Shown here in pieces: positions 1 through 10,139 of a stretch of DNA of 20,514 bases. How positions within the stretch are numbered: the first letter of the stretch is position 1; every line of letters begins with the position of its first letter. Below the pieces are notes generated by a model. It saw only the letters and a list, made by a program, of their open reading frames with translations. It was not told the DNA's origin and did not search any database. The position numbers and the translations under genes were made by a program. This stretch comes from Saccoglossus kowalevskii (lineage: Eukaryota; Hemichordata; Enteropneusta; Harrimaniidae), in assembly GCF_000003605.2 (NCBI RefSeq), contig NW_003123414.1:303976-324489 (forward strand), given 5' to 3'.

Positions 1-462
1 ACTATGCACATGGGTTCTAGGGAGTTGCAGTAAACTATGCACAGGGGTTCTAGGGAGTTGCAGTAAACTATGCACAGGGGTTCTAGGGAGTTGCAGTAAA
101 CTATGCACAGGGGTTCTAGGGAGTTGCAGTGAACTATGCACAGGGGTTCTAGGGAGTTGCAGTAAACTATGCACAGGGGTTCTAGGGAGTTGCAGTAAAC
201 TATGCACAGGGGTTCTAGGGAGTTGCAGTAAACTATGCACAGGGGTTCTAGGGAGTTGCAGTAAACAATGCACAGGGGTTCTAGGGAGTTGCAGTAAACT
301 ATGCACAGGGGTTCTAGGGAGTTGCAGTAAACTATTCACAGGGGTTCTAGGGAGTTGCAGTGAACTATGCACAGGGGTTCTAGGGAGTTGTAGTAAACTA
401 TGCACAGGGGTTCTAGAGAGTTGCAGTAAACTATTCACAGGGGTTCTAGGGAGTCACAGTGA
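1..462. repeat. 33-bp minisatellite, 14 tandem copies
   Basis: Fourteen head-to-tail copies of a 33-bp unit begin at 1, 34, 67 and so on to 430. The core reads CTATGCACAGGGGTTCTAGG followed by GAGTTGCAGTAA. Copies differ at only one or a few positions (TGCAC/TTCAC, GTAAA/GTGAA, ATG/AAT), and the last copy diverges into unique DNA after GGGAGT. The left edge is cut by the window, so the array may be longer. It lies upstream of a SOCS6/7 exon and is probably intronic. Because 33 is divisible by three, several frames stay open (for example LCTGVLGSCSK on the + strand), but no splice site or start supports coding. Confidence 0.97.
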
Positions 463-623
463 CTGTCATGAAAATGTCATCATCATAAATGACTTTTATT
501 AAATTATTATATCATGGACATTTGTCATGACATTATTTTTCTTAATCCATTGAATAATTCCTGATTTAAATCATGTGTATATACCTATCACAGTTAATTT
601 AATTCTTAATATTTTGTTGACAG

Positions 624-697
624 ATGTGCCTTCCAGTCCTACATCTCCTACCAATGAAGCTGGCAAGTTTACTTCTACTTTACGACACTTATCTGAG
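624..697 (+). CDS. SOCS6: SOCS6/7 exon: linker before the SH2 domain
   Basis: A 74-nt internal exon. The 3' splice site is TTGTTGACAG ending at 623 and the 5' splice site GAG|GTAAGA begins at 698. The first two bases finish a codon begun in the previous exon, outside the window. The remaining 24 codons read VPSSPTSPTNEAG, then KFTSTLRHLSE, a Ser/Pro-rich stretch running into the start of the SH2 region. The exon ends on a codon boundary, matching the phase of the next exon at 3904. It contains no start codon for this product. Confidence 0.85.
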
Positions 698-3600
698 GTA
701 AGACTAGTTTGGTAATGTAATACATTTCAAACACTTACACCATTGTATATGCAAACAGTGCTTGTTTTTTGTTCTTTTTTTCAATCAAATAGAATATTAT
801 TTAAGTGTATACTTGAGCAAAACAAACAAGAGACTTGTGAACCTTGCAAAGGCTCCCTTGCTATTGATATTAATGAGCATTTCAATGACGTCTCAAATTG
901 GCATAATTTACATATCACCTGATATGATGTCCGGAGAAATATAGACCAGTTATGTCCAAAAAACCTTCAGGTAGAAGGCTTCCAGATCGCTTTCTGTCAT
1001 TTTCTGTGTTTGCTCTATCATAAGAGCCACCAATGGAGATACTGTGTTCCTTGCATGTTCATTGAAATTCCTTTTAATTTTGTATTTCATACAGAAAGGC
1101 GCAATTTGGTAAGTTACCTAACTTTCCGCTACCGGTAGAGGAATTTAACTCACAAAAATTGAAGTGTTCAAATCAGTGACTCTGGTTCGGTCACAAGCCT
1201 CTTGTTTGTTTTACAGTCTACCTTATCACAATAACCCTGTTTTTGCCATTTACACACTCAAATAACAATATATTGTATTTCTTCTCAAAATAAAACTGAA
1301 TAATTAAACATTTTTCCTTAATATCTTCAAAAATATATTGATCAAGAATTTTAGCCTGTTACCAATCATGTCCATTATTGTTTCAAAATAACAATGAAAT
1401 ATAGAAAGATTCATTAAAATGAGCACAAAATGTAGCATGGAAAAATTATTCCATTCAAAGCTTTTATTGTATGTCTCACATTCACAGAAATTCAATACTT
1501 GGAATTTTTGAGGTATCTTGCAGTTCAGTGAACTTGTATAGACCATTGCTTGTTATTGAAACATGAAGGAATTGCATAGGGGAATTAAAATGGTTACATA
1601 GAAAAACAATCAACAACAAACAAAAAAATCACATTCAACTAAAAACAGAAAATAAATAATAAAAGTAACATAATGGAATACTAGTTACAAAACAAAATTT
1701 GTATAACTGTCTATTAATTAAAAAAAAATACTAGAACACACCCAATAATATTGTATATGTGGTCAGTATTATATATATATATTTATTCAAAAATACTGTA
1801 GGCCTCCGGCCTCAAGGTATACTCATTGTAATTACATAGCATGTTACAGAGGACAATGTCATTTTACAGTAACTGAATAAGAACAAGAAAATATGAAAAG
1901 AACATGAACTGTCAGACCAAAATAATTGTGTTATGTTTTTTTGTGGCGAGAAAAATAAATTTAGAAATATTACGCAAGATTACTACATTTTGTAATTGTA
2001 ATAACGATATAAATTTTTCAGGTGAGGGAAATGTATAGTAATAAGATGGGATGTATTTAGATCTCAACTCTTGGTAACTCTTGGTCAGTATTTGGGGAAT
2101 TTCAAGTTGGTTGAAAGAGTTTATTATACATGCGACTGTGCATTATCAGTGAAATTATGTTTTGTTAATCTATGAATGGCATGAATATGTGTGAACACCA
2201 GGTTGAATATAAACCTCTGCAATTTATCAACAGAACGTAAGTTTAGTCCACTAAAAGCACTGGAACCCTCCATTTCTTGGCATGTGTGAACAACGCTATA
2301 GTGTGACTTTGAAAGTCAATATTATCACAGAGTTCAAAAAATGTCACTGTGGGTTATTTTATTGTTGTCAGCAAATGTAAAATAACTATCAATATTACGA
2401 AAACAAAAATGAAAACATTTACACAATATACAAAAAAAGTATAAATTTCTGATGGTTATTCAAATAATAAATATAAGTGTGTATTAGTAAATTACAGAGG
2501 TGTTGATCAAAGTAAGTAATATTTAAATGATTTAGTATACAGCCAATGGTATTTTTGATTGAGAGCAAATATAGTAGGAATATGTAATATTTATTATTTA
2601 TTTTAGGAACAATTTATGAATATTGTTGTCGAAGTCTGTGTATGAAATGCAGTTAAAATTAGATTTAGCATTTATGAATTTCAGATAAAAAAGTTATGAT
2701 GAAGACACTAAAAAATGGGTCAAATATTGAAAATTGACCTCTGCTTATCGATTAGTTATTGATTAATTTTCTGTATTGATAATTAGGTTCATGTTATTTG
2801 TGGTTCAACTGTAAATTGGCAAAATGTAACCATGGATTCTAAAATTTTCCATTTTTCCCCAGCACACTTTTATTTCCAAACAATAAAAACTGTTTGTCAA
2901 TATTTTCAATATACTGTAGAATACTTTATTTTCGCTTGGAATTTATTTTCGCTGAAGGGATGATTCCATGAAAATAAAAACCAGCGAATATACTTTTTTT
3001 CCTATATTTCCTATTAAACTCATCAAAAATCAGTGAAAATAAATTCCATACAAAACGCCCAAAAAGCCTTTTCAGCGAAAATTAATTCCAGCGAAAATAA
3101 AGTATTCCACAGTACTTGTAACTGCATTGTCATAATTGTTCAACCTCTAGGTTGAATGCCCACAAACGACCTCAATACTGGATTTCATAAACTGTTTTTG
3201 TGTATTTAATGACTGTTTCATGCGTGGCTACATAATGGCTTGTAACTTTAAAAGCTTCCTGTGTTAAGTTAGCAACGTTTGTCACATCCACGCCGCCCAC
3301 ATCCTATCAAAGCAGTACAGTAGCACTCCAAGATTATAGTAATATCCTAACTTTTACCGGATATAAATAATTTAATTTAAAGGTATATCATGTTTCTGAT
3401 TATTGAGAGATTCTTTTTGTCTGAATTCATCCTTGTATTCTGTACTTCACTTACATTCTATGATGTGAGAACAGTAAATCTCCTGTTTTCTGTAATAAAC
3501 CAAATATTCTCAATAAATGAATCATATTCCAACATTGATTATCCAAATATTAAAACAGTTTTCCTGAATCCTTTGGGTATCTATTTTCTATCAATTTTTA

Positions 3601-6137
3601 ATTTGATTCTTATCTGCCTGTAACATTAATGCATGTGATACCTAAGATAATTAGAGAATTGCATCTACTGAGCATGTTACTGAGCATATGGCAGTGCATT
3701 GTGGGAGTTTAACTTTAATTGGAGGTTTGCATTACTGATCATGTTACTATGGCAATCAGAAATGCATTATGGGACATAAACTGTTTTCAAATGTATCATA
3801 TTACAATTTTGTTTAATTTCTTAAAAATCAAAATTCTTTTCAGACCTCATAAAACATAATAATATGCTAATGGCAGATGTTTTTTTTTTTTTTTTCTTTG
3901 CAGTGTGGTTGGTATTGGGGTCCAATGAGCTGGGACGATGCTGAGGCCAAGTTAGCTGATACCCCAGATGGATCATTTCTTGTTAGAGATAGCTCCAATG
4001 AGAGATATTTACTGAGTTTAAGTTTTAGATCTAATGGTAGAACCCATCATACAAGGATTGAGCACACCAAAGGTAAATTTTGACGATTTTCCATAATATT
4101 TTGCACTCATGTATCTCGAAAAATTGTTCCATGAAACAAATTTGTATGTAGTATAATAACAAAAGTATGATGGGCATGAATTCAACTTGAATTCGACTTG
4201 AATTCGACTTGATTTTGACTTGAATTTGATTTGAATTTGACTTGAATTTGACTTGAATTTGACTTGATTTTCACCTGATTTTGACTTGATTTTGACTTGA
4301 TTTTGACTTGATTTTCATTTGATTTTGACCTGAATTTGACTTGATTTTGACTCGTACCTTCTTAATGCCCTATTTGATTCACTGTGTTGGTAAAATTACA
4401 CAATGCTTTAACTGTACATGCATTAATTATTTATAGAATAGAATATGCTTTATTTCCATCATAAAGAAGACATTTCTTTTTAGGTTCATGGTCGATAAAG
4501 TTTTATAAAAGGTTAAAATATTGAAAAAGAAACATAATAAGAAAAGTTGATTATTCTGGAAAGAGTTCATCTCTAATTTTGAATGGGGCACATGTGTAGT
4601 GTACTAGACGTACATGTATTGTTGTCTGTTTATCATCACTACCCACAATGCACCTGAATTTGTCAATTTCATTGAGTGTCTGGAATTCAATATTAACGTG
4701 ATAACATTGAGTATAATTGACCATGTTCATTCATGTACAGTTGACACTTAGTTTTAAAATGTAACTCATTCAAATGACATCACATTTGGCACAAAGTCTA
4801 ATATTTAAGCGAGAAGGTCGTCACCTGCGCAGATGTGAGAATCGAGTCCCAAGCAATGATAATACTAGCTAAAAACGCAAAGGCTCATGGGTAGACACTT
4901 GTTTGTAAACAATGACACGCTATGGCCATCTGACACATGCGCAGGTGACGACTCCCCCACTTCAAAGAGAATTATTAAAAATGATTTATTCTTAAAGTGG
5001 TTGTTGTACAGCTTGTGTTTAAATTTCATGTAAACAAACAATGTATTTTACACATCACACATCGAGTACTATATCGAACATGATGTTACACAACGACTAC
5101 CGTCCTTTAAGTTCAGTTTTCTGTTGTTTGTGTCTGCCTGTTACATTATGTAGTCTGTGACAACTAAATTTGCTTATCATAAACAGAAGTTTCACTGCAA
5201 AATTGTTGTGTATTACCGAGTGAATATGATGAAAATAAATGAAATTAAATACTGGTGAAAATTAATGCTTTTACAGTAATTTTTTGTGCATTGATGGCTA
5301 AGGTGGTGTAATGGAGTAGTGATGTTTTTTTTTACTGCTGAAACCTACCAGTAGCTATGCATTGGTGAGGAAATGCTAAACAGATTAATACTGCTGTTAT
5401 GAAGACCTGTGCTGTTTGGTAGTCAACGTCAGTACATTCACAATCAGTAGGGGATATTGATCAGATTTATGTGAATCCAGGGTCTTTTGCAGTCTGTTCT
5501 AGTTTAATCACTTGTCACCGTGTGAACATTTTGCCATAAAATTTCTATAATGTGATTTGCATCACAATGAAGTACATGTATGTGTCAGTGCTTGGCATAT
5601 ACTTCCACATGCAGTCAATATTAAATGTGGTTCGATTCCATCTCCAACTGTGAATTATGCACATCTGAAATAAAATACCCTTTTTTGACATTTATGCAAG
5701 ATGCTGATTGCCCTAGAAAACATATACATAATTAAAAATGTTGAAATTATTCATGTTTTTTGTTTTCATTGTTTCATGCAGGGACGTTTGGTTTCTGGTC
5801 CCAACCACAGTCTCATGGTTGTTCATCTATAGTGGAGTTCATGGAAAAAGCCATGGCTCATTCCAAAAACAGCAAATTCTTGTACTTCCTGAGGCCACGA
5901 TTCACCGGTGCCCCTCCAGTACCAGTACAGCTGACCTACCCTATCTCAAGATTCAAACGTGTCCAAACACTGCAGCATATCTGCAGATTTATCATCAGAA
6001 GATATGTCAGGCTTGATCATATTGAGACTCTACCACTTCCAAGCAAGGTGAAAGAATACCTTTTGGAGGGACAATACTATACCCAAGATGATGTTAGACC
6101 ACCTGATGAAGATGAAGATTCTGATGAGAAAAACTGA
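624..6137 (+). CDS. SOCS6: SOCS6/7-family suppressor of cytokine signalling, 3' part of the gene (exons 624-697, 3904-4072, 5782-6137)
   Basis: The three exons join in frame to about 199 residues ending at TGA 6135-6137. In order they encode a Ser/Pro/Thr-rich linker, a complete SH2 domain starting CGWYWGPMSW, a SOCS box and an acidic tail. Family knowledge: SOCS6 and SOCS7 bind phosphotyrosine through SH2 and recruit Elongin B/C and Cullin-5 through the SOCS box, acting as substrate adaptors for ubiquitination of receptor-tyrosine-kinase and insulin-signalling proteins. Seen here: the FLVRDS phosphotyrosine pocket with its Arg codon at 3985-3987, a BC-box-like TLQHICRFII, and LPLP as the Cul5-box motif. 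The CGWYWGPM start separates SOCS6/7 from CISH/SOCS1-5. The SOCS-box end (LPLPSKVKEYL) is closer to SOCS6, whereas the intron-split coding region is more like SOCS7, so this is probably the single invertebrate SOCS6/7 gene. The 5' exons are outside the window. Confidence 0.93.
819..1212. mobile_element. Inverted-repeat (MITE/foldback-like) element with 22-bp terminal repeats
   Basis: The left arm at 819-840 begins AAAACAAACAAGAGACTTGT. The right arm at 1191-1212 is its reverse complement with one mismatch in 22 (A/G at the fifteenth base). The arms enclose about 350 bp with no protein-coding potential. This layout is typical of non-autonomous DNA transposons. I find no clear target-site duplication, so the exact ends and superfamily stay open. 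Confidence 0.6.
1765..1860 (-). mobile_element. Possible 3' tail of a non-LTR retroelement (minus orientation)
   Basis: On the minus strand the sequence runs through TTGAGGCCGGAGGCCTACAG, then TTTTTGAATAAA, and ends in a (TA)n tract at about 1771-1783. A polyadenylation-like signal followed by a simple-repeat tail is what truncated CR1/L2/RTE-type insertions often look like. No reverse-transcriptase frame is recognisable further along the minus strand, so this is inference from the tail only. Confidence 0.25.
2914..3112 (+). mobile_element. MITE family 1, copy 1 (near-palindromic, TA target site)
   Basis: A 199-bp element flanked by TA on both sides (2912-2913, 3113-3114). The ends are inverted repeats starting CTGTRGAATACTTTATTTTC and pairing over roughly 45 bp with a few indels. 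Much of the interior repeats the theme TTTTCGCTGRAATT, so the transcript could fold into a long hairpin. A second copy lies in opposite orientation at 16719-16900. TA duplication and CTGT ends fit a Tc1/mariner-type or similar non-autonomous element, but no transposase is present to confirm this. Confidence 0.85.
3743..3756. promoter_or_regulatory. X-box-like palindrome
   Basis: GTTACTATGGCAAT fits the RFX-factor X-box layout (two roughly palindromic half-sites around a central TA). It is one of eight such sites in the window. Binding is inferred from the motif only, and this one lies inside a diverged local duplication in an intron. Confidence 0.3.
3904..4072 (+). CDS. SOCS6: SOCS6/7 exon: first half of the SH2 domain
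   Basis: A 169-nt exon. It follows a polypyrimidine tract (T15-CTTTGCAG) and ends ACCAAAG|GTAAAT, phase 1. It begins CGWYWGPMSWDDAEAKL, the SOCS6/7 SH2 start (helix A), then DGSFLVRDSS, where the invariant Arg of strand B (AGA 3985-3987) contacts phosphotyrosine. LLSLSFRSNGRTHHTRIEH follows (strands C-D) and includes the basic and His residues expected in the pocket. Every core SH2 position I can check is intact. The intron after HTK interrupts the domain. Confidence 0.95.
4178..4353. repeat. 11-bp satellite, about 16 copies
   Basis: Sixteen or so tandem copies of GACTTGAATTT and its variants GACTTGATTTT and GACTTGAATTC. Copies on the left carry more GAATTC and those on the right more GATTTT, so the array looks like two merged sub-families. 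It is intronic. The period is not a multiple of three and stops interrupt every frame. Confidence 0.93.
4437..4480 (-). mobile_element. Possible 3' tail of a non-LTR retroelement (minus orientation)
   Basis: Read on the minus strand: AAAGAAATGTCTTCTTTATG, then ATGGAAATAAAGCATATTCT, then ATTCTAT. A polyadenylation-type AATAAA followed by a short TATTC repeat resembles the tails of truncated CR1/L2-like insertions. No coding part is recognisable beyond it, so this is a weak call. Confidence 0.25.
4809..4963 (-). mobile_element. MITE family 2, copy A
   Basis: About 155 bp. Its reverse complement matches the element at 8395-8548 almost end to end, including the interior landmarks CAGATGGCCATAGCGTGTCA and CTACCCATGAGCCT. 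The ends are inverted repeats around CACCTGCGCA / TGCGCAGGTGACGA. The left end abuts TTAA (4805-4808), while the right flank (TTCAAAG) has lost it, so a TTAA target site is suggested mainly by copy B. No coding capacity. Confidence 0.8.
5782..6137 (+). CDS. SOCS6: SOCS6/7 last coding exon: end of SH2, SOCS box, acidic C-terminus
   Basis: The 3' splice site TTTCATGCAG ends at 5781, and the stop TGA is at 6135-6137. The split codon (G plus GG) gives GTFGFWSQPQSHGCSSIVEF, the second half of the SH2 domain; SIVEFMEKAM is helix B. VPVQLTYPISR leads into the SOCS box: TLQHICRFII fits the Elongin-C-binding BC box and LPLPSKVKEYL the Cullin-5 box. After EGQYY comes a polar tail rich in Asp/Glu (DDVRPPDEDEDSDEKN) that runs past the point where I expect vertebrate SOCS6 to end. 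An ATG at 5760 precedes the splice site and is not a start. Confidence 0.95.
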
Positions 6138-6491
6138 GATGATATAATGTAAAATAGATCTGTAAAATATATATTGATATATATTTCAGTTTATTTTTTA
6201 ATATACATAGAAAATATTTTGATATATTGAGTTCCAATCATCATGTGATGTGTGTGTAAAAGCATGCATGTAAAATTTATATTGGGGCATTTATAATTTA
6301 TGTAAATATTATGGGATAGCAATGCCACTCAGTTGGTTATAATACCTTTTTTTTTAACATGAAATTTTTACTTTAACTATATCACTCCATACTATCCATG
6401 AATAAGTATTTTATAGGAAATGTGCAAGTTTAATTTAAAATGTTTTGGTGTATATTTTTTTTTTAAGTCATATACTGTAAAATCTGTTTAC

Positions 6492-6505
6492 GTTACCAAG
6501 GAGAC
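6492..6505. promoter_or_regulatory. X-box-like palindrome
   Basis: GTTACCAAGGAGAC resembles an RFX X-box. It is in the presumed 3' UTR of the SOCS gene, so a promoter role is unlikely. It is listed because seven similar sites occur in the window. Confidence 0.25.
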
Positions 6506-7563
6506 AGTGTTTTGTTCTTCAAAATGTTGAGTATATCATGTGACTTCGTAAAAAGTTTCAGTAAAGGTCAAACATTATAAATTATTGATATGTAATTGCT
6601 ACCTATAATTATTTTGAACAAAAAATGTAATTTTTCCAAACCGAGATCTCAACATTTTGTACATACATTATGAAATTTGACAAGCCTGTCTTCTGTTTCA
6701 AATCACGACATTTAAATTTTTTTAATGTTGAATCCTGCTCTTAATCAGCAATTTTGTTATCTGAAAGTACAATGCTTGTTGCTAGTGCAACCCCTAATTT
6801 TAAAAGTACACTTCTTGTGCTAGGGCAACTCCTGATGTTCAGAAGCAACTTCAGGATGAAAATGTTGTTTGTATTGCATTGTGGGACATTTGATCAGCAA
6901 TGTTTTTAAGCCTGCTGATGCTGCAATGATGATCACTTGAAGAAATAACAAAACTTGGAAACTTGTAACCTAATTTCGAAAACCAATCGACAGTATCTCA
7001 AGATGTGGTGAATTATTCACCATCAGTGTGACTGACACAAAATATTCAGTAAACTGACACAGACTTTTTAAGTTTTTAGGAGCATAGTATGTTTCTATGT
7101 CAGTTATTTATCATTCATCCAGTTAAATTACATTTGATACTAAGTTTGAGAGGGACTATTTTTTTAATGGAAAGAGATGTTTGATAAAAAGCTTGCCTGT
7201 AAAAGGGTTAAATTTACTATGCAAATATCATGTGCATGTTTTCTATGTGCCTTTATTACAACACAGAAAAGTGCTAAATTAACGTGTAATTGACTAGAAT
7301 TTCTTGCCGTTCTTTGTTTTTACAGTGTTCCCACATTTTGTGATGTTTTTCTAGCTACAAAAGTAGTGGACATAACTTTTAATGACATTAATAATACCGG
7401 TCTTGTATGTTACTAGACACTCCCCAGCGGGTTCAACATGCTACTAGAAACCCTCTTTCGTAAAATGAGGAATACCCCCCCCTTTGCTCCAATAATTAAT
7501 TTCTTCCTCAAAACCTTTATACTTTAAGTTCAGAGTAAGTTAACTATCTACTCAAGATATTGG

Positions 7564-7569
7564 AATAAA
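7564..7569 (+). terminator. Candidate polyadenylation signal for SOCS6/7
   Basis: First AATAAA on the + strand after the SOCS stop codon, in AT-rich DNA. No strong GU-rich element is visible just after it. Confidence 0.25.
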
Positions 7570-7600
7570 ATTAATCACAGTATAATTCTGAAGATAAAAT

Positions 7601-8394
7601 AGCACCACACAATGCTGCAAGATTGGTAGATGTGAACTGCTACAGCGCCCTCGTGTGGCAATTTTTTTTTTTAATTTTGGATTAATAGTGTAATATATAA
7701 ATACATCTATTTGCCATGTAAGAATTATATAAATTAAATACATTTAACTTTTTGTAAATATGCTTTGTTCATTACGGGAAATCTATGTTTATATTTGTTT
7801 TATAAGTCTCAACTTCCATCAAAGATACTTTTTTTAGATGTCTTACATCCCATACAATACAACGATACATTTCCACATTAAATGTCACCTTTTTGTGATA
7901 AAGCACCTCATAGATTAATATTGAGTAAAATCAAGGTTATTCACACTTATTGCTTTCTTTGTTTGTGTCAAAGCCATCCATGTATATTCAAGACATTTAT
8001 TGAAAAAAAAATTGTGTAAGTTAAAAATGTGATTGTAATTAACCAATGACATGAATTAGATTTGCATAATATTAGCATAATATTAGCATAATATTAGCAT
8101 TTTGCATACTGATTAGCCAGTCATGTGGTTGGATCTATCTCTCAGTAAACAAGGTAAAGGGCTGTGTAATAAGTATTGAATACACATCATTTTAGCTAGC
8201 ATGTTATTATCCATGTTATTACCCTATGTTTGGAGTTTGATCTGTCTCTTTTTACCTCCATGATCTGTCCATGTGTCCGACCGACATCATTTGGTTTGAT
8301 GGTTTTGATGCACGTCAGTTCTCAGTTCACTTTTTGACTTGATTAAAAATGGCTGACTGTTGGCCATGTTGGTTTTATTTTCATGCATCTTTAA
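7601..8394. other. Intergenic DNA, no gene seen
   Basis: AT-rich DNA with no recognisable frame. Three perfect copies of the 11-mer CATAATATTAG lie in tandem at about 8065-8098. The minus-strand frame at 7552-7743 and the frame at 8287-8490 resemble no known protein. Confidence 0.6.
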
Positions 8395-8548
8395 AGCGGG
8401 GGAGTGGTCACCTGCGCATGCGACAGATGGCCATAGCGTGTCATTGTTTAAAAACAAACGTCTACCCATGAGCCTCTGCGTTGTAAGCATGTGTTATCGT
8501 TTGTTGGGACTCGATTCCCGCACATGCCCAGATGACGACCCACTCGCT
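8395..8548 (+). mobile_element. MITE family 2, copy B (TTAA target site)
   Basis: A 154-bp element bracketed by TTAA at 8391-8394 and 8549-8552. Ends are AGCGGGGGAGTGGTCACCTG on the left and the imperfect inverse ATGACGACCCACTCGCT on the right. The interior shares CAGATGGCCATAGCGTGTCA and CTACCCATGAGCCT with the reverse complement of 4809-4963. A TTAA duplication is the hallmark of piggyBac-type transposition, so this may be a non-autonomous piggyBac relative. The + frame 8360-8638 runs through it and is not a gene. Confidence 0.82.
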
Positions 8549-8552
8549 TTAA

Positions 8553-10139
8553 CCATTTCTCAGAGATACTTGAAGAAAGTTGTCTTTGCTCAGTGGGTTT
8601 ACATGCTGAATATTAGTATTTGTCTATCATTTAATTGACCGTTTCCTGTTTCCTGCGAGATCTTGTATTATATGTGAAAACAGAACAAACAAAGGTTATA
8701 ACGTTGTGGTGTCAACAAACACGAAAGTATTCCAGGACATTTCCAAGCATAATATTGTGCTATCCACATTTGATGATGGTCAGTGTTTATGAAGGTATTC
8801 AAACTCAATATTCCTTTCTTCAAAGATCTACAGTTCAACATTGAATTGTAAAATTAAATTCAAGTTCATTATCAGATGTTTGGTTTGTGCCTTTAACACA
8901 AACTCTTGCAGTTAACAGAAATTTGCATGATGTGATATACATTATTTACTATAAATAATTGAGACTGTCACTAAAAACTAAAATGAGACTATATCATTAA
9001 CGAGACTTCAATGTTTGGGCTAACTTAGTTACTCGTAGAACTTTATCTAAATTAAGATTCTATATTTAAAGAATTCAGCCAAATTCACTAAAATGGCATG
9101 TAGCCATTTCAATGTGTTTTGCCGTGAATTCCAAATATAGTGAATATTTTATTTTTGTAGTATTAAAAGTACACAATTGAAAATGTAATTTATGCAAATT
9201 ATTATGGAAAGGTTATGTCAACACCTGGGATATTTGGGATTGGTTCAATTTCTCACTAATTTGATAGTTGATATTGTTAACCATGCAAATATAGTGATGC
9301 TGTTTTAGTGTTTAATTTTTCAAATCATATTTAGCATTTATAATGTTACAATATTATGATAGATGAGCAGTCTTTATCCCTGTTTGGAAGTATCTACAAT
9401 TATACAAGTACAATCACCAATAATTTAATGGATGTCTGTGTTTTATAATATAAAAAATCAAGCCATGGCAACAAAACTTTGTCCTTTCATTGTTTAAAGA
9501 ACGTCACTTTCTATTGAAATTACCAGACCCATTTACTACAATTTCTATAGGTGCATGGATATTTCTTCCATAACTATGCTTTATTGATCTATGTTTCTAA
9601 GATTACTGAAATATCTAGTAGAACAAACTCAATTAACATTTTAATCATCATTTTAATGTTGGGTGGTTATCATGCACTGCACATGTATATTTGCAAACAT
9701 GAGGTTGGCATGGTGATTGCGGTCTTTTAAAAACATTCGTTTATACAGTTCACAAATTTCTGTATACTTTTCTATCAGATGTAATTTTCCTTTTTTGTAT
9801 CGTCATGGTAATAGGCATTTCCAGCTTGTTCATTTCAATCTTGTGTCCTGAATATTCAGTCTTTTTGAAGTTACTTTTCTATTGAAATTGTACAATAAAC
9901 TCCCATATACTGGATGGGCTAATGTCTTGCAGATTATGTTATTATTGTCCTTATGTCGGGTATGATCAAGACTTGGAACAATGTAGGCAGTGATTCTATT
10001 TTTACTGTCTAGTTTTCAAATAATATTAAAACTTATTACTCCTTGTTAGGACAAAGTACAAAAACTAGAACTTATAAATTTATTTGTGTGTCTGTTTATC
10101 ATTCACAACTATATCTTGTGGATAAGTCTGGACTAATAA
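8553..10139. other. Intergenic DNA, no gene seen
   Basis: About 1.6 kb of AT-rich sequence. Short frames (for example 8635-8844) have no family resemblance and no splice context. A canonical AATAAA on the + strand at 9894-9899 could serve a very long SOCS 3' UTR, but nothing else supports that. Confidence 0.6.

Larger units (their letters stand above)
698..3903 (+). other. SOCS6/7 intron (3.2 kb) carrying repeat elements
   Basis: The intron begins GTAAGA and ends in a long T tract followed by CTTTGCAG at 3903. I see no conserved exon in it. It holds an inverted-repeat element (819-1212), a possible retroelement tail (about 1770-1860), a MITE copy (2914-3112) and a local duplication of about 67 bp (3667-3775, two diverged copies sharing ACTGAKCATGTTACT and TGCATTRTGGGA). 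The short open frames here (762-944, and 3390-3623 within AT-rich DNA) resemble no family I know. Confidence 0.8.
4073..5781 (+). other. SOCS6/7 intron within the SH2 domain (1.7 kb)
   Basis: The intron begins GTAAATTT and ends TTTCATGCAG at 5781. It contains the 11-bp satellite (4178-4353), a possible retroelement tail (4437-4480) and a MITE family 2 copy (4809-4963). I see no conserved exon in the rest, which is AT-rich DNA with no open frame worth naming. Confidence 0.8.
6138..7600 (+). other. Probable 3' UTR of the SOCS6/7 gene
   Basis: AT-rich, non-coding DNA after the SOCS stop. The first canonical AATAAA on this strand is at 7564-7569, about 1.4 kb on, with ATTAAA at 7733-7738 as an alternative. 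An X-box-like GTTACCAAGGAGAC is at 6492-6505. The 3' end is inferred from the signal only, and a variant signal nearer the stop is possible. Confidence 0.35.

Noticed and set aside
1-462. Regular repeat resembling a CRISPR array
   Set aside because: The 33-bp units abut with no unique spacers and lie in an animal gene region; this is a minisatellite.
2-503. Long + frame through the minisatellite as a repeat protein
   Set aside because: No start codon, no splice site feeding it, and other frames are equally open because the unit is a multiple of three.
5738-6016. + frame with ATG overlapping the SOCS last exon
   Set aside because: Out of frame with the SH2/SOCS-box reading; the frame from 5782 matches the family.
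8287-8638. Overlapping frames on both strands near 8.4 kb
   Set aside because: They run through the inverted-repeat element 8395-8548, and the peptides resemble no family.
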